From positions 1-64,000 of the forward strand of contig NZ_JAPZSV010000012.1 of assembly GCF_027532185.1 (NCBI RefSeq): a DNA stretch of 64,000 nt. The letters run 5' to 3'. Numbering within the stretch: the first letter of the stretch is position 1; every line of letters begins with the position of its first letter. The stretch is from Hylemonella sp. (GTDB taxonomy: Bacteria > Pseudomonadota > Gammaproteobacteria > Burkholderiales > Burkholderiaceae_C). Under the pieces are notes generated by a model. The model did no database searches. It had not been told where the DNA came from and saw only the letters and a program-made list of their open reading frames with translations. Positions 18,208 to 27,206 of this stretch are shown in pieces. Position numbers and translations under genes: made by a program.

Positions 18208-19664
18208 ACATCCAACGCTTCACCGCCCCCACCGCCCGCGAGGCCCTGGCCAAGGCCCGCCTCGCCTTCGGCGACGGCACGCTGATCCTCTCCAACCGCC
18301 AGACCCCGCAAGGCGTCGAGGTGATGGCCGCGAGCGAAGACAGCCTGGCCACGCTGGAGCAGGTGGCCGCACCGGCGTCGCAGGCCGCCGCGCCCGCACC
18401 CGCTGCGCGCTTGAAGCCCGCCACCGCACCCAGCCCCGCTGCGCTGCGCGCCGCGGCCCAGGCCCCGGTGGAGGAAGACGCCGCCCAGCTGGCCATGAGC
18501 ACCCTGTCCTTCCAGGACTATGTGCGCGAACGCATGCTGCAGCGCCGCGCCGAAGCACGCGAGCAGGCCCAGGCCGCCGCGCCGCGCCCGGCCTACGAGA
18601 TCATTCCGCCCGATCCGCAGAGCGCACCCCCCGCACGCAAGGCCGCGCCCATCACGGTGCCGCAGGCCGTTGCGCCCGCACCCGCGCCGGCCGTGGCGCC
18701 CGCCGCCGCCCCGGCTGCCGTGTCCCAGGGCCTGGTCAACGAGCTCAGCGCCATGAAGGAGATGATCGAGGAGCGCTTCAGCACCCTGGCCTGGCTGGGC
18801 CAGACCAAGCAGAGCCCGATCCGTGCCAACCTCACCCTCAAGCTCATCCGCAGCGGCTACTCGCCCGCGCTGGCGCGCGCCGTGCTGAGCATGATGCCCG
18901 ACGACGCCAGCCCCGCCGAAGCCATGCAGTGGCTGATGGGCATCCTCACGCGCAACATCAAGACCGACGCCGGCAGCGCCGCGCTCAAGGACGAAGGCGG
19001 CGTGTTCGCCCTGGTCGGCACCACCGGTGTGGGCAAGACCACCACCGCCGCCAAGCTGGCCGCGCTGTGCGCGCGCACCCACGGCGCCGGCAGCGTGGGC
19101 CTGATCACCCTGGACAGCTACCGCATCGGTGCGCACGAGCAGCTGCGCGCCTACGGCCGCATGCTGGGCGTGGTGGCCCACATGGCACACGACCGCGCCG
19201 CGCTGCAGGACCTGCTGGGCCTGCTGAGCAACCGCAAGATGGTCATCATCGACACCACGGGCGTGGCGCCGCGCGACCCGCGCAAGCGCGACATCCTCGA
19301 CGTGCTGGACCTGCCGCAGATCAAACGCCTGCTCGTGCTCAATGCCGCCAGCCACGGCGACACACAGGACGAGGCCGTGGCCAACTTCGGCGCCAAGCAG
19401 GCCGTGCTGACCAAGATCGACGAGGCCGTGAAGATCGGCCCGGCGCTGGACGCCGTCATCCGCAACCACCTGGTTCTGCGCGGCGTGAGCAGCGGCCAGC
19501 GCGTGCCGGAAGACTGGGAGCGCGCCGACGCGGCGCAGCTGGTGCGCCTGTCCATGCGCTCCGCGGGCAAGTCGGCCCACGACCCGCAGATGGATGAGCT
19601 GGGCCTGTACTTCGCCCAGGCCGGCGCCGCCAGCACCCATGCCCAGGGACGCCTGCATGCTTGA
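18204..19664 (+). CDS. flhF: Flagellar SRP-type GTPase FlhF
   Basis: A 486-aa SRP-family GTPase that sets flagellar number and place. A basic N-terminal domain (about 1-90) leads to a low-complexity Ala/Pro linker (about 90-190), then the N and G domains. The P-loop VGTTGVGKTTT is at about residue 271, with ITLDSYRIGAHEQL, IIDTTGVAPRD and LTKIDEA as later G motifs. The GTPase is intact, unlike its partner FlhG downstream, which has lost its nucleotide site. Confidence 0.95.
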   Translation: MNIQRFTAPTAREALAKARLAFGDGTLILSNRQTPQGVEVMAASEDSLATLEQVAAPASQAAAPAPAARLKPATAPSPAALRAAAQAPVEEDAAQLAMSTLSFQDYVRERMLQRRAEAREQAQAAAPRPAYEIIPPDPQSAPPARKAAPITVPQAVAPAPAPAVAPAAAPAAVSQGLVNELSAMKEMIEERFSTLAWLGQTKQSPIRANLTLKLIRSGYSPALARAVLSMMPDDASPAEAMQWLMGILTRNIKTDAGSAALKDEGGVFALVGTTGVGKTTTAAKLAALCARTHGAGSVGLITLDSYRIGAHEQLRAYGRMLGVVAHMAHDRAALQDLLGLLSNRKMVIIDTTGVAPRDPRKRDILDVLDLPQIKRLLVLNAASHGDTQDEAVANFGAKQAVLTKIDEAVKIGPALDAVIRNHLVLRGVSSGQRVPEDWERADAAQLVRLSMRSAGKSAHDPQMDELGLYFAQAGAASTHAQGRLHA

Positions 19665-20445
19665 CACCGACAGCAGCCACCAGGCCGCCGGCTTGGCCGG
19701 ACTGGCCGCCGAACAGGCGCCACGCATCGTGGCCCTGGCCGGCCATGGCGACCGCCAGAGCGAACTGCCCCTGCTGTGGCAGCTCTGCGCCGCCTGGACC
19801 GCGCTCGACTATCCCCTGGTGGTGCTGGATGCGTATGTGCGCGAAACCGCACAAGCCCCGGGCCTGCAGCAGCTGCTCGACGACAGCGCCGACGCCGCCG
19901 ATCTGGGCCAGGGCACGCAGGGCTGGCCCATCGTGCCCGCCGCCCTGGGCCTGACCGCGCTGGGCACGCCCCAGCCCGGCACGCCCGCCCAGGCCAGCAT
20001 GGAGCGCGCACGCCGCCTGGCCGAGATCTTCCATGGGCACGAGCTCATCCTGCTCTACGCCCCGGCGCACGAGCTCGCGCGCAGCTTCCAGGGCAGTAGC
20101 CTCTCGCCCCTGCTCAGCCTGTCGGCGCAGGAAGCCGCCATGCTCAGCGCCTACCACGCGCTCAAGCAGCTGTTGAACCTGGGCAAACTTCGGCCTACCA
20201 TCGTCTCCGTGATGGACAACCCCGCCCTCGCCACCCGCGTTTCCGGCCACAGCCTGGCCCGCAACCTGCAGGACTGTGCGCGCGATTTCCTGGCCTGCGA
20301 AGTGCCGGCCCTGACGGTCTGCCCCGGCGAGGCCGAGGAAATGCAGCGGCTGGCGCTGCGCACGCTGGAGCACGGCCTGCTGCCCACGCGCTGGACACCG
20401 CCCGCCGCCGCCCACACGGCGCAACGTGCTGTGAGGAGTTACTGA
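19657..20445 (+). CDS. flhG: Degenerate FlhG/FleN homologue lacking the P-loop
   Basis: A 262-aa protein between flhF and fliA, the usual place of flhG. Three traits support FlhG ancestry: the N-terminal segment HQAAGLAGL resembles FlhG's FlhF-activating DQAxGLR helix; the next strand IVALAGHGD aligns with the P-loop strand; and LSAQEAAMLSAYHALKQLL matches the late FlhG helix. The deviant Walker A (KGGVGKT) is absent, reading GHGDRQSEL, so ATP binding is unlikely. The start at 19657 overlaps flhF by 8 nt; a longer frame from 19594 has no support. It may act only as an FlhF partner. The name is inferred. Confidence 0.7.
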   Translation: MLDTDSSHQAAGLAGLAAEQAPRIVALAGHGDRQSELPLLWQLCAAWTALDYPLVVLDAYVRETAQAPGLQQLLDDSADAADLGQGTQGWPIVPAALGLTALGTPQPGTPAQASMERARRLAEIFHGHELILLYAPAHELARSFQGSSLSPLLSLSAQEAAMLSAYHALKQLLNLGKLRPTIVSVMDNPALATRVSGHSLARNLQDCARDFLACEVPALTVCPGEAEEMQRLALRTLEHGLLPTRWTPPAAAHTAQRAVRSY

Positions 20446-21161
20446 TGTACACCGCCAAAGGCCAGCTTGACCGCGACGCCCTGATCCGGCAGTACTCGCC
20501 ACTCGTGCGTCGCCTGGCCCACCACATGATGGCCAAGCTACCGCCCAGCATCCAGGTCGACGACCTGATCCAGGTCGGCCTGATCGGGCTATCTGAAGCC
20601 CTGACGCGCTTCGAGGCCAACCAAGGCGTGCAGTTCGAGACCTTCGCCACCCAGCGCATCCGCGGCGCCATGATCGATGAGCTGCGCGAGAACGACTGGA
20701 TGAGCCGAGGCTCGCGCAAGAGCCAGAAGGAAATCGAGAGCGCACTCACGCGCCTGGAGCACAAGCTCGGCCGCTCGCCCAGTGAGAGCGAGATCGCTGC
20801 CGAACTGGGCCTGGACCTGGCCGAGTACCAGGCCCTGCTCTACAAGGTCAAGGGCACGCAGCTGGTCTATCTGGAAGACATGACGGGCAGCGGCGAAGGC
20901 GAGGACGGCTTCCTTGACCGCCACATGGTCGACGATGACGCCGACCCCATGCAGCTGCTGCGCAACCAGCGCCTGCGCGGCGCTCTCGTGAACGCCATCA
21001 AGGCCCTGCCCGAGCGCGAGCAGTACATCATGAGCATGTACTACGAGCAGGACATGAACCTCAAGGAAATCGCCGCCGTGCTGGGCGTCACCGAATCACG
21101 CGTGTGCCAGCTGCACAGCCAGTCGATCGCGCGGCTGCGGGCGAAGATGCGCTCGCATTGA
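20445..21161 (+). CDS. fliA: RNA polymerase sigma-28 factor FliA
   Basis: A 238-aa flagellar sigma factor that transcribes late genes (flagellin, chemotaxis, flgM). Region 2 (VDDLIQVGLIGLSEALTRFE, then FETFATQRIRGAMIDELREND), region 3 and region 4 (LKEIAAVLGVTESRVCQLHS) are all present. The ATG overlaps the flhG stop as TGATG. Two good FliA promoters occur in the window (413-439 and 22612-22638), and its anti-sigma factor FlgM is at 22220. Confidence 0.97.
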   Translation: MYTAKGQLDRDALIRQYSPLVRRLAHHMMAKLPPSIQVDDLIQVGLIGLSEALTRFEANQGVQFETFATQRIRGAMIDELRENDWMSRGSRKSQKEIESALTRLEHKLGRSPSESEIAAELGLDLAEYQALLYKVKGTQLVYLEDMTGSGEGEDGFLDRHMVDDDADPMQLLRNQRLRGALVNAIKALPEREQYIMSMYYEQDMNLKEIAAVLGVTESRVCQLHSQSIARLRAKMRSH

Positions 21162-21193
21162 ACGGGCGGGGCCCCGATCCGAGTCGATGCGGC

Positions 21194-21637
21194 CTATCGC
21201 GCAGGACGCGCCTGCCAGACCGAGGCACTCCAGCGCGGCGCGGCCTCACGGATCAGCGTCAGGATCTCCGGCGGCAGGTCGTCGGCACCGGTCAGCTGGC
21301 GCACCTCCAGCACATTGTCCGTACCCAGCCCCGTCGGCGCCTTGAGCGCCCAACGGATCGCCTCGTCCAGCGTGGGCACGTCGATGATGTAGAAGCCGCC
21401 CACCAGCTCTTTCGATTCAGCAAACGGGCCATCCACGACGTAGCGCCTGCCATTACGCACCGCAATCCGCGCCCCTGGCGCCGCCGGGTTCAACCCCTCG
21501 GAGGCCACGAGCACCCCGGCCGCATGCATCTCCTCGTTGAAGCGCATATAGGCCTTGAAGAGCTCTTCGTTGAACTCTGCGGCAGGTTCTACAGGGGTGC
21601 CTTCAGGGCCGGCCTGGGCCGTGATGATGAAACGCAT
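21194..21637 (-). CDS. YCII/DGPF-domain protein
   Basis: A 147-aa protein with the YCII-family fold; its hallmark is DGPFAESKELVGGFYIIDV. Members are small ferredoxin-like proteins of unproven function, often next to ECF sigma genes, but none is here. It sits between fliA and flgN and has no evident flagellar role. Its own start has a weak ribosome site. Function is not assignable. Confidence 0.8.
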   Translation of the reverse strand: MRFIITAQAGPEGTPVEPAAEFNEELFKAYMRFNEEMHAAGVLVASEGLNPAAPGARIAVRNGRRYVVDGPFAESKELVGGFYIIDVPTLDEAIRWALKAPTGLGTDNVLEVRQLTGADDLPPEILTLIREAAPRWSASVWQARPAR

Positions 21638-21785
21638 GATGGGCTCCGTCGGGGGGTGTCGATACTGGGACGACGAGCGAAGGACTGGGAAATCGACAGA
21701 CGCTCACCCTGCCGTCCCCCTGGCTGCAAGCTTAATGCTTGTATTACCAGCCGGGGCTTCACCGACAGGGCGAGGCCCCCCAAAC

Positions 21786-21808
21786 AAAAAAGGCTGCCCT
21801 CGGCAGCC
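21786..21808 (-). terminator. Terminator after flgMN
   Basis: On the minus strand GGCTGCC-GAG-GGCAGCC is followed by six T residues, 28 bp past the flgN stop. Confidence 0.88.
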
Positions 21809-21835
21809 CTTTCGTTCAGTTCAAAGACCCGCGTC

Positions 21836-22192
21836 TTAGGACGCAAACCCCCGGTACACACTGGCACGCCCCGCGGGCGCATAGGTGACCTTCTGCGTCG
21901 AAGGCACGAGGGCGTTGAGGCCGCGTTCGATCACGGCGCTGCGGCGCAGCAGGGCCTCGCGCTGGATGCCGAGCTGGGTGGCCAGCTTCTTGAGACGGGC
22001 ACGCAGCTGCGGGCCCGCCTGGGCGGCGCCACCGATGTTGTCCATGAAGGCCGAAAACGCCACCGCGGTATCGCGCAGGGACTGGCTGGCCGCTTCGAGC
22101 TCCAGGGGCCGCCCGTTTTCCACCGCGGCGGCCACGGCCTGGCACTGCAGTTCCATCAGGGCAAGCGGTTTCTCAAGTTCGGCGGGCAGCAT
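21836..22192 (-). CDS. flgN: Flagellar chaperone FlgN
   Basis: A 118-aa helical protein, the usual size for FlgN, the export chaperone of the hook-filament junction proteins FlgK and FlgL (both encoded downstream at 30.7-34.0 kb). There are no strong sequence signatures; the call rests on length, helical composition and position directly after flgM. The pair ends at a terminator. Confidence 0.78.
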   Translation of the reverse strand: MLPAELEKPLALMELQCQAVAAAVENGRPLELEAASQSLRDTAVAFSAFMDNIGGAAQAGPQLRARLKKLATQLGIQREALLRRSAVIERGLNALVPSTQKVTYAPAGRASVYRGFAS

Positions 22193-22219
22193 GGGGACTC
22201 CGGTTCGGGGTGATCAGGA

Positions 22220-22543
22220 TCAGTTGCGCGGGCTGTCGAGCAATTCCTGGGCGTTGGACAGCAGCTTGTCGGCGATGGCCTCGGCGTTGACGACGTAGGT
22301 ACCGTCCTCGATGGACTGGCGCACGGCGTTGACCTTGTCCATGTCCACGTCGGCGGCGGACTCGCCGCGGTTGGCCTGTTCGAGGCTGCGCACGGAGGCC
22401 GAGACGGTCACCGCCACGCCGCTGGAGCTGGCGCTGCTGGTGGCCGTGGCGGCCGCTTCTTTCTTCGCAGGTGCAGCCGCGCCCGTCCCGGCCTGCGGCT
22501 GGGGCGTCACTTTGGGCATGTCTGCCGGTTGACCTACTTTCAT
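22220..22543 (-). CDS. flgM: Anti-sigma-28 factor FlgM
   Basis: A 107-aa FlgM that holds FliA inactive until exported through the finished hook. The N-terminal half is Ala/Pro-rich and disordered. The C-terminal half (VDMDKVNAVRQSIEDGTYVV, then NAEAIADKLLSNAQELL) is the sigma-binding FlgM signature. The start at 22543 is preceded by GGAG; the frame continues upstream but without homology. A sigma-28 promoter lies 70-95 nt upstream, giving feedback control. Confidence 0.95.
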   Translation of the reverse strand: MKVGQPADMPKVTPQPQAGTGAAAPAKKEAAATATSSASSSGVAVTVSASVRSLEQANRGESAADVDMDKVNAVRQSIEDGTYVVNAEAIADKLLSNAQELLDSPRN

Positions 22544-22611
22544 AACGTTCTCCAAAAAGCCGGGAGCCGGACGGCCCACCTGGTGAGGCTGCATTCAGCC
22601 CCGTACGTAGG

Positions 22612-22638
22612 CTATCGGCAGCATCATGACCGACTTGA
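22612..22638 (-). promoter_or_regulatory. Sigma-28 promoter of flgMN
   Basis: Minus strand TCAA-N15-GCCGATAG, the same spacing and minus 35 core as the flagellin site at 413-439 and one base different in the minus 10. It is about 70 nt upstream of flgM. Confidence 0.78.
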
Positions 22639-22683
22639 GGCTTTTCTTTCCCTGTTTCTTCCTCGCTTTGTCGCGTGCCGGCC

Positions 22684-23427
22684 TCAGATCTCGGCTCGCA
22701 CGGTCCGGGCGTCGATCACCTTTACGGTTAGCACGCGCCCACTCTCCATTTTGACCCGTGCCATCTGGCCCACGACACCGACCGACAGGGTCTGGGCCTG
22801 GGCACTGATCTGGAAGCCGCCGCCTTGCACGAGCACCCGCACCTGGGTGCCGGCCTGGAAGACCTGCTCGGCGCGCACCAGGTTTTCGCGCAGGGTCTGA
22901 CCGGCGCGCAGCGGACGGGCGGCCACCTGGCCGGCCCAGGCCTCGCGGCCCGCCAGCACGGGGCTGGCTTCGGCGGCCCAGTCCACTTCGTCCGCCACCA
23001 GATCGGCGGCCGACAGCACCTCCCCCTGGGGAACGTCACGGCGTAGCACCCAGGCACTGCCCAGGGCCTGCACGGTGACAGGCATCGTCACGTTCCAGCG
23101 GGTGGCGCCGTCCAGGCAGCGCAGGCCGACCCGGCTCGCGCCCCAGAGCCGGGTACCCGGCGGCAAATAGACCTCGACCCGGGCGCAGGGCGCCAGGCGC
23201 AGGCGGGCGTCGAGTGCGCCCAGCGTCGCGCGCAGTCGCAAGGGTTGTTCGGCGCGGGCGGCGTGCAAGGGCAGATTCTGGTCCAGCCACTGGCGGGCCA
23301 GGGCTGGCAGATCGGCTTCGCTGCGCACGGCCTGGGCCCCCGCGGGCATTCCAAGGCAGGCAGCGAGCAGGGCCAGACCCACCGCAACGCGGGTGCGGAT
23401 CGCAGCGGAAATACGCGTCGTGTCCAT
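22684..23427 (-). CDS. flgA: Flagellar P-ring assembly chaperone FlgA
   Basis: A 247-aa periplasmic protein that helps FlgI assemble the P ring. It has a signal peptide (about 1-32, VAVGLALLAACLGMPAGAQA), a SAF-type domain (WVLRRDVPQGEVLSAADL) and the C-terminal block GQTLRENLVRAEQVFQAGTQV. The ATG at 23427 is preceded by AGGAGA and begins the signal peptide; a longer upstream frame is not supported. It is divergent from flgB, its usual arrangement. Confidence 0.93.
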   Translation of the reverse strand: MDTTRISAAIRTRVAVGLALLAACLGMPAGAQAVRSEADLPALARQWLDQNLPLHAARAEQPLRLRATLGALDARLRLAPCARVEVYLPPGTRLWGASRVGLRCLDGATRWNVTMPVTVQALGSAWVLRRDVPQGEVLSAADLVADEVDWAAEASPVLAGREAWAGQVAARPLRAGQTLRENLVRAEQVFQAGTQVRVLVQGGGFQISAQAQTLSVGVVGQMARVKMESGRVLTVKVIDARTVRAEI

Positions 23428-23656
23428 GCCTGGTTCTCCTACCTGAGCGCCGGGGTGGGGTGTTACAAAAAAAGGCTCAGGAACTCCACCCAATGTGCCG
23501 ACTATACGAACAGGCGCAAGGCGCAAAGGGGGCAAATGCGCGCCTTTTCCCCCTCATTTCGGGCGCTCGGAAATTCAAGTTTTCACCACAATTTCCGCAC
23601 GGGGTCCCTCCAGACGCGCCCTCCAGCGCCACCCCATCCGAAAGCAGAGGTGTGAG

Positions 23657-24073
23657 ATGTTCGACAAACTGACCAGTACGGTGGACTTCCATGGGAAGGC
23701 CCTGGTGCTGCGCGCCGAACGCCAGCGCACCATCGCCAGCAACATCGCCAACGCCGACACGCCGGGCTATGTGGCGCGCGACCTCAACTTCAAGGACGCC
23801 ATGAGCGCCGCGCTGTCGGGCAAGGAATTGCCCGGCCGCGCGCAGCGCAGCGCCACCGCGCACCGGGCCCATCTGCCGCTCACCCCGCGTGAAGGCACGC
23901 TGGGCTCGACCATGGGCTATGGCCCACAGGTGCAGCCGGCACTGGACAACAACTCTGTCGACCTGGACCGCGAGCGCGGCAACTTCGTCGACAACGCGGT
24001 GCGCTACGAATCAACCTTGCGTTTCATTAACGGCAGCTCGCGCACGATCTTGAGCGCGATCTCGGGCCAGTGA
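23657..24073 (+). CDS. flgB: Flagellar basal-body rod protein FlgB
   Basis: A 138-aa proximal-rod subunit. The flagellar rod motif RTIASNIANADTPGYVARDL lies near residue 30. FlgB starts the flgBCDEFGHIJKL block. The start at 23657 gives the family's length; in-frame sequence upstream lacks homology. The 229-bp gap to flgA presumably holds FlhDC-dependent promoters, but I cannot mark one with confidence. Confidence 0.96.
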   Translation: MFDKLTSTVDFHGKALVLRAERQRTIASNIANADTPGYVARDLNFKDAMSAALSGKELPGRAQRSATAHRAHLPLTPREGTLGSTMGYGPQVQPALDNNSVDLDRERGNFVDNAVRYESTLRFINGSSRTILSAISGQ

Positions 24074-24096
24074 GCCACTGAACAAGGAAATTCATC

Positions 24097-24501
24097 ATGT
24101 CCATGTTCTCCATCTTCAACGTCTCCGGCAGCGCGATCAGCGCGCAGTCGCAGCGCCTCAACGTGGTGGCCTCCAACCTGGCCAACGCCGACGCCGTGGC
24201 CGGCCCCGATGGCCAGACCTACAAGGCGCGCCAGGTGGTGTTCGAGACCGTGCCCATGGACGGCTCGGCCACCGCGGGCGTGAAGATCCGCAACATCCAG
24301 GAAGACCAGACGCCCGCGCGCCGCGTCTACGAGCCCAGCCACCCCTCGGCCGACGCCGAAGGCTATGTGAGTCACTCCAACGTGAACGCGGTGGAAGAGA
24401 TGGTCAACATGATCTCGGCCTCGCGCTCGTACCAGAACAACGTCGAGGTCATGAACACGGCCAAGACCCTGCTGCTCAAGACGCTGCAGCTCGGCCAGTA
24501 A
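24097..24501 (+). CDS. flgC: Flagellar basal-body rod protein FlgC
   Basis: A 134-aa rod subunit with the N-terminal motif [19 protein letters not shown] and the C-terminal block [19 protein letters not shown] typical of axial proteins. It follows flgB by 23 nt and precedes flgD by 8 nt. Confidence 0.97.
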   Translation: MSMFSIFNVSGSAISAQSQRLNVVASNLANADAVAGPDGQTYKARQVVFETVPMDGSATAGVKIRNIQEDQTPARRVYEPSHPSADAEGYVSHSNVNAVEEMVNMISASRSYQNNVEVMNTAKTLLLKTLQLGQ

Positions 24502-24509
24502 GGACAGAC

Positions 24510-25160
24510 ATGGTCACTACCGTCAACAACTACACCTACACACCGACCCCGACGTCAGGTGGCGGCCCGAACTCGGCCGCCGAGATGCAGGACCGCTTCC
24601 TCACGCTGCTGGTTGCGCAGATCAACAACCAGGATCCGCTCAACCCCATGGACAACGCGCAGATGACGACGCAGATGGCGCAGATCAACACGGTCAGCGG
24701 CATCCAGCAGCTCAACGAGACCATGAAGAGCATGAACACCCAGTTCAACGCCATGCAGGTGCTGCAGGGCACGGCGCTGGTGGGCCGCGACGTGCTGATT
24801 CCTGGCAACACGCTGTGGCGCGACGCGACCACGGGCATGGCGGGTTCGGCCTTCGACCTGGGCGGCTCGGCCAGCCAGGTCAAGATCGAGATCCTCTCGC
24901 CCACCGGCACGGTGCTCGACACCATCACCTCGGGCGCCATGGAAGCGGGTCGCAACTCCTTCACCTGGGACGGGTCGGACTACAAGAACTACGCCAGCCT
25001 GAGCTACCGCGTCACCGCCGTCAACAACAACGAGGCCGTGGCCGCCACCACCTACAGCACTGACCGCGTGCTGGCCGTGGGCACGGCCAATGGTCTGCTC
25101 AACCTCGATCTGATGAGCGGCCAGAGCGTGCCGTACTCGAAGATCGCCGCCGTTTTCTAA
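24510..25160 (+). CDS. flgD: Flagellar hook-cap protein FlgD
   Basis: A 216-aa hook-assembly scaffold. The N-terminal export and assembly segment DRFLTLLVAQINNQDPLNPM is diagnostic. The rest is the FlgD beta domain with FLN-like motifs (SFTWDGSDYKNYASLSYRV). It sits directly before flgE, whose product it polymerises. Confidence 0.97.
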   Translation: MVTTVNNYTYTPTPTSGGGPNSAAEMQDRFLTLLVAQINNQDPLNPMDNAQMTTQMAQINTVSGIQQLNETMKSMNTQFNAMQVLQGTALVGRDVLIPGNTLWRDATTGMAGSAFDLGGSASQVKIEILSPTGTVLDTITSGAMEAGRNSFTWDGSDYKNYASLSYRVTAVNNNEAVAATTYSTDRVLAVGTANGLLNLDLMSGQSVPYSKIAAVF

Positions 25161-25177
25161 ACCCGAAGGAATACACC

Positions 25178-26419
25178 ATGGGATTTCAGACTGGTCTCTC
25201 CGGCTTGAACGCCTCCAGCAAGAACCTGGACGTCATCGGCCACAACATCGCCAACGCCAACACCACGGGCTTCAAGTACTCGCGTGCCGAGTTCTCGGAG
25301 CTGGTGGCCTCGTCCATCGGCGCCGGTGGCAGCAACCAGGCCGGCCTGGGCGTGGCGCTGGACGCGGTGGCCCAGCAGTTCACGCAGGGCAACCTCACCA
25401 TCACGGGCAACACCATGGATGTGGCCATCAACGGCGCTGGCTTCTTCCAGCTGCTGCTGCAGGACGGCACCACGGCTTACACGCGCTCGGGCAACTTCAA
25501 GCTGGCCAACGACGGCACCATCATCACCAACTCGGGCGCCGAGGTGCTGGGCTATCCCACCACCACGGCCGGTGTGCCCACGAGCACCACCCCCGGCCCG
25601 CTGGTGCTGCCCACGGGCGCGCCGATCCCGGCTCAGGCCACGACCAGCATCACGGCCGAGTTCAACCTCAACGCCGCCGACACCACGGTCTACAACCGGG
25701 TGACCGACACGCCGCCCTACACGACCTATGGCACGGCGCTGAACGTCTATGACTCCCAGGGCAACCCCGAGCTGTTCAGCGTCTACTTCACCCGCGACAC
25801 CTCCGTCGTCGGCCCGCCGGCTGAGGATGTCTGGCAGGTGTGGGATGCCAATGCCCCTCCCACCGTCGCCGCCAACACGCCGCTGTTCAGCATGCGCTTT
25901 GACGCCACGGGCCAGCTGACGGCGCCGATCGTCATGCCCACGGTGACCATCCCCACGGCATCGGCCGTCACGCCGGACATCGTGGCCACCTTCGACATCT
26001 CGAACGTGACCCAGTACGCCGCAGCCTTCGGCGTGACCGATCTGACGCAGAACGGCTACACCGCAGGCAGCTTCGTCGGCATGTCGATCTCCGAGCAGGG
26101 CGTGGTGACCGCGCGCTACTCCAACGGCCAGACCCAGGCCGCGGGCATGCTGGCGCTGGCGGACTTCCGCAACCCGCAGGGCCTGGAGCCCATCGGCAAC
26201 AACAACTGGTCGGAGACCTTTGCCTCGGGCCAGCCGCTCATGGGCCAGCCGGGCCTGGGCAAGTTCGGCGCCACACGCGCCGGTGCGCTGGAAGACTCCA
26301 ACGTGGACCTGACGGCCGAGCTCGTGAACATGATGACCGCGCAGCGCGCCTACCAGGCCAACGCGCAGACCATCAAGACCCAAGACCAGGTGCTCCAGAC
26401 CCTGGTGAACCTGCGCTGA
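25178..26419 (+). CDS. flgE: Flagellar hook protein FlgE
   Basis: A 413-aa hook subunit. The N-terminal axial motif (LDVIGHNIANANTTGFKYSR) and C-terminal block (LVNMMTAQRAYQANAQTIK) flank the variable surface domain. NGAGFFQLLLQDGTTAYTR is a typical hook-family segment. It has a good AAGGAAT ribosome site and follows flgD. Confidence 0.97.
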   Translation: MGFQTGLSGLNASSKNLDVIGHNIANANTTGFKYSRAEFSELVASSIGAGGSNQAGLGVALDAVAQQFTQGNLTITGNTMDVAINGAGFFQLLLQDGTTAYTRSGNFKLANDGTIITNSGAEVLGYPTTTAGVPTSTTPGPLVLPTGAPIPAQATTSITAEFNLNAADTTVYNRVTDTPPYTTYGTALNVYDSQGNPELFSVYFTRDTSVVGPPAEDVWQVWDANAPPTVAANTPLFSMRFDATGQLTAPIVMPTVTIPTASAVTPDIVATFDISNVTQYAAAFGVTDLTQNGYTAGSFVGMSISEQGVVTARYSNGQTQAAGMLALADFRNPQGLEPIGNNNWSETFASGQPLMGQPGLGKFGATRAGALEDSNVDLTAELVNMMTAQRAYQANAQTIKTQDQVLQTLVNLR

Positions 26420-26441
26420 TCCGCACTGAAAGAGAGTTGCC

Positions 26442-27182
26442 ATGGACCGCATGATCTACACCGCGATGACCGGGGCCAATGCCGCGGCGCACCGGCAGTC
26501 GGTGCTGTCGCACAACCTGGCCAACGTCGGCACCAACGGCTTTCGCGCCGAACTCTCAACCTACCGCGCCGTGCCCCTGCGCGGCGACGGCGCCACCACA
26601 CGCGTGCTGGCCCTCGAAGCCACCGCGGGCCACCGCAGTGCGCCCGGGCCGGCCATGCGCACCGGTCGCGAACTGGATGCCATGCCCCAGGGCAACAACT
26701 GGTTCGCGGTGCAGGCGCTGGACGGTACCGAAGCCTATACCCGCAACGGCGGCTTTGAGATCTCGGCCACAGGCGTACTGCAGACCAGCAGCGGCCTGCC
26801 CGTGCTGTCCGACGGCGGTGCGCCCATCGAACTGCCACGCGACTCGGTGATCAGCCTGGGCTTTGATGGCACCATCAGTGCCAAGACCGGCAACCAGCCC
26901 ACCACCGTGGTGGGCCGCCTCAAGCTGGCCACCCCCACACCGGAGGACCCGCTCAAGCGCGGGGCCGACGGCCTGTTCCGTCCAGTGAGCGGCGCCCAGC
27001 TGCCCAACGACGGCAACGCCCGCATGATGACCGGCGTGCTCGAAGGCTCCAACGTGAACGCCGTGGAGACCATGGTGGGCATGATCCAGACCGCCCGGCA
27101 GTTCGAGCAGCAGATGCGCCTGCTGCAGACCGCCGAATCCAATGACCGCTCCGCCGGCCAGCTGCTCAGCCTGCAGGGCTGA
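26442..27182 (+). CDS. flgF: Flagellar basal-body rod protein FlgF
   Basis: A 246-aa proximal-rod subunit. The N terminus MDRMIYTAMTGANAAAHRQS with NLANVGTNGFRAEL and the C-terminal MVGMIQTARQFEQQMRLLQT identify FlgF. It lies between flgE and flgG as expected. Confidence 0.97.
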   Translation: MDRMIYTAMTGANAAAHRQSVLSHNLANVGTNGFRAELSTYRAVPLRGDGATTRVLALEATAGHRSAPGPAMRTGRELDAMPQGNNWFAVQALDGTEAYTRNGGFEISATGVLQTSSGLPVLSDGGAPIELPRDSVISLGFDGTISAKTGNQPTTVVGRLKLATPTPEDPLKRGADGLFRPVSGAQLPNDGNARMMTGVLEGSNVNAVETMVGMIQTARQFEQQMRLLQTAESNDRSAGQLLSLQG

Positions 27183-27206
27183 AGCGCCTCCTCCTAGGAA
27201 ACCGCC

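Noticed and set aside
23477-23504. Possible sigma-28 promoter before flgB (TCAG-N16-GCCGACTA)
   Set aside because: Spacing is off by one and both boxes have mismatches; flgB is normally an FlhDC-dependent gene.
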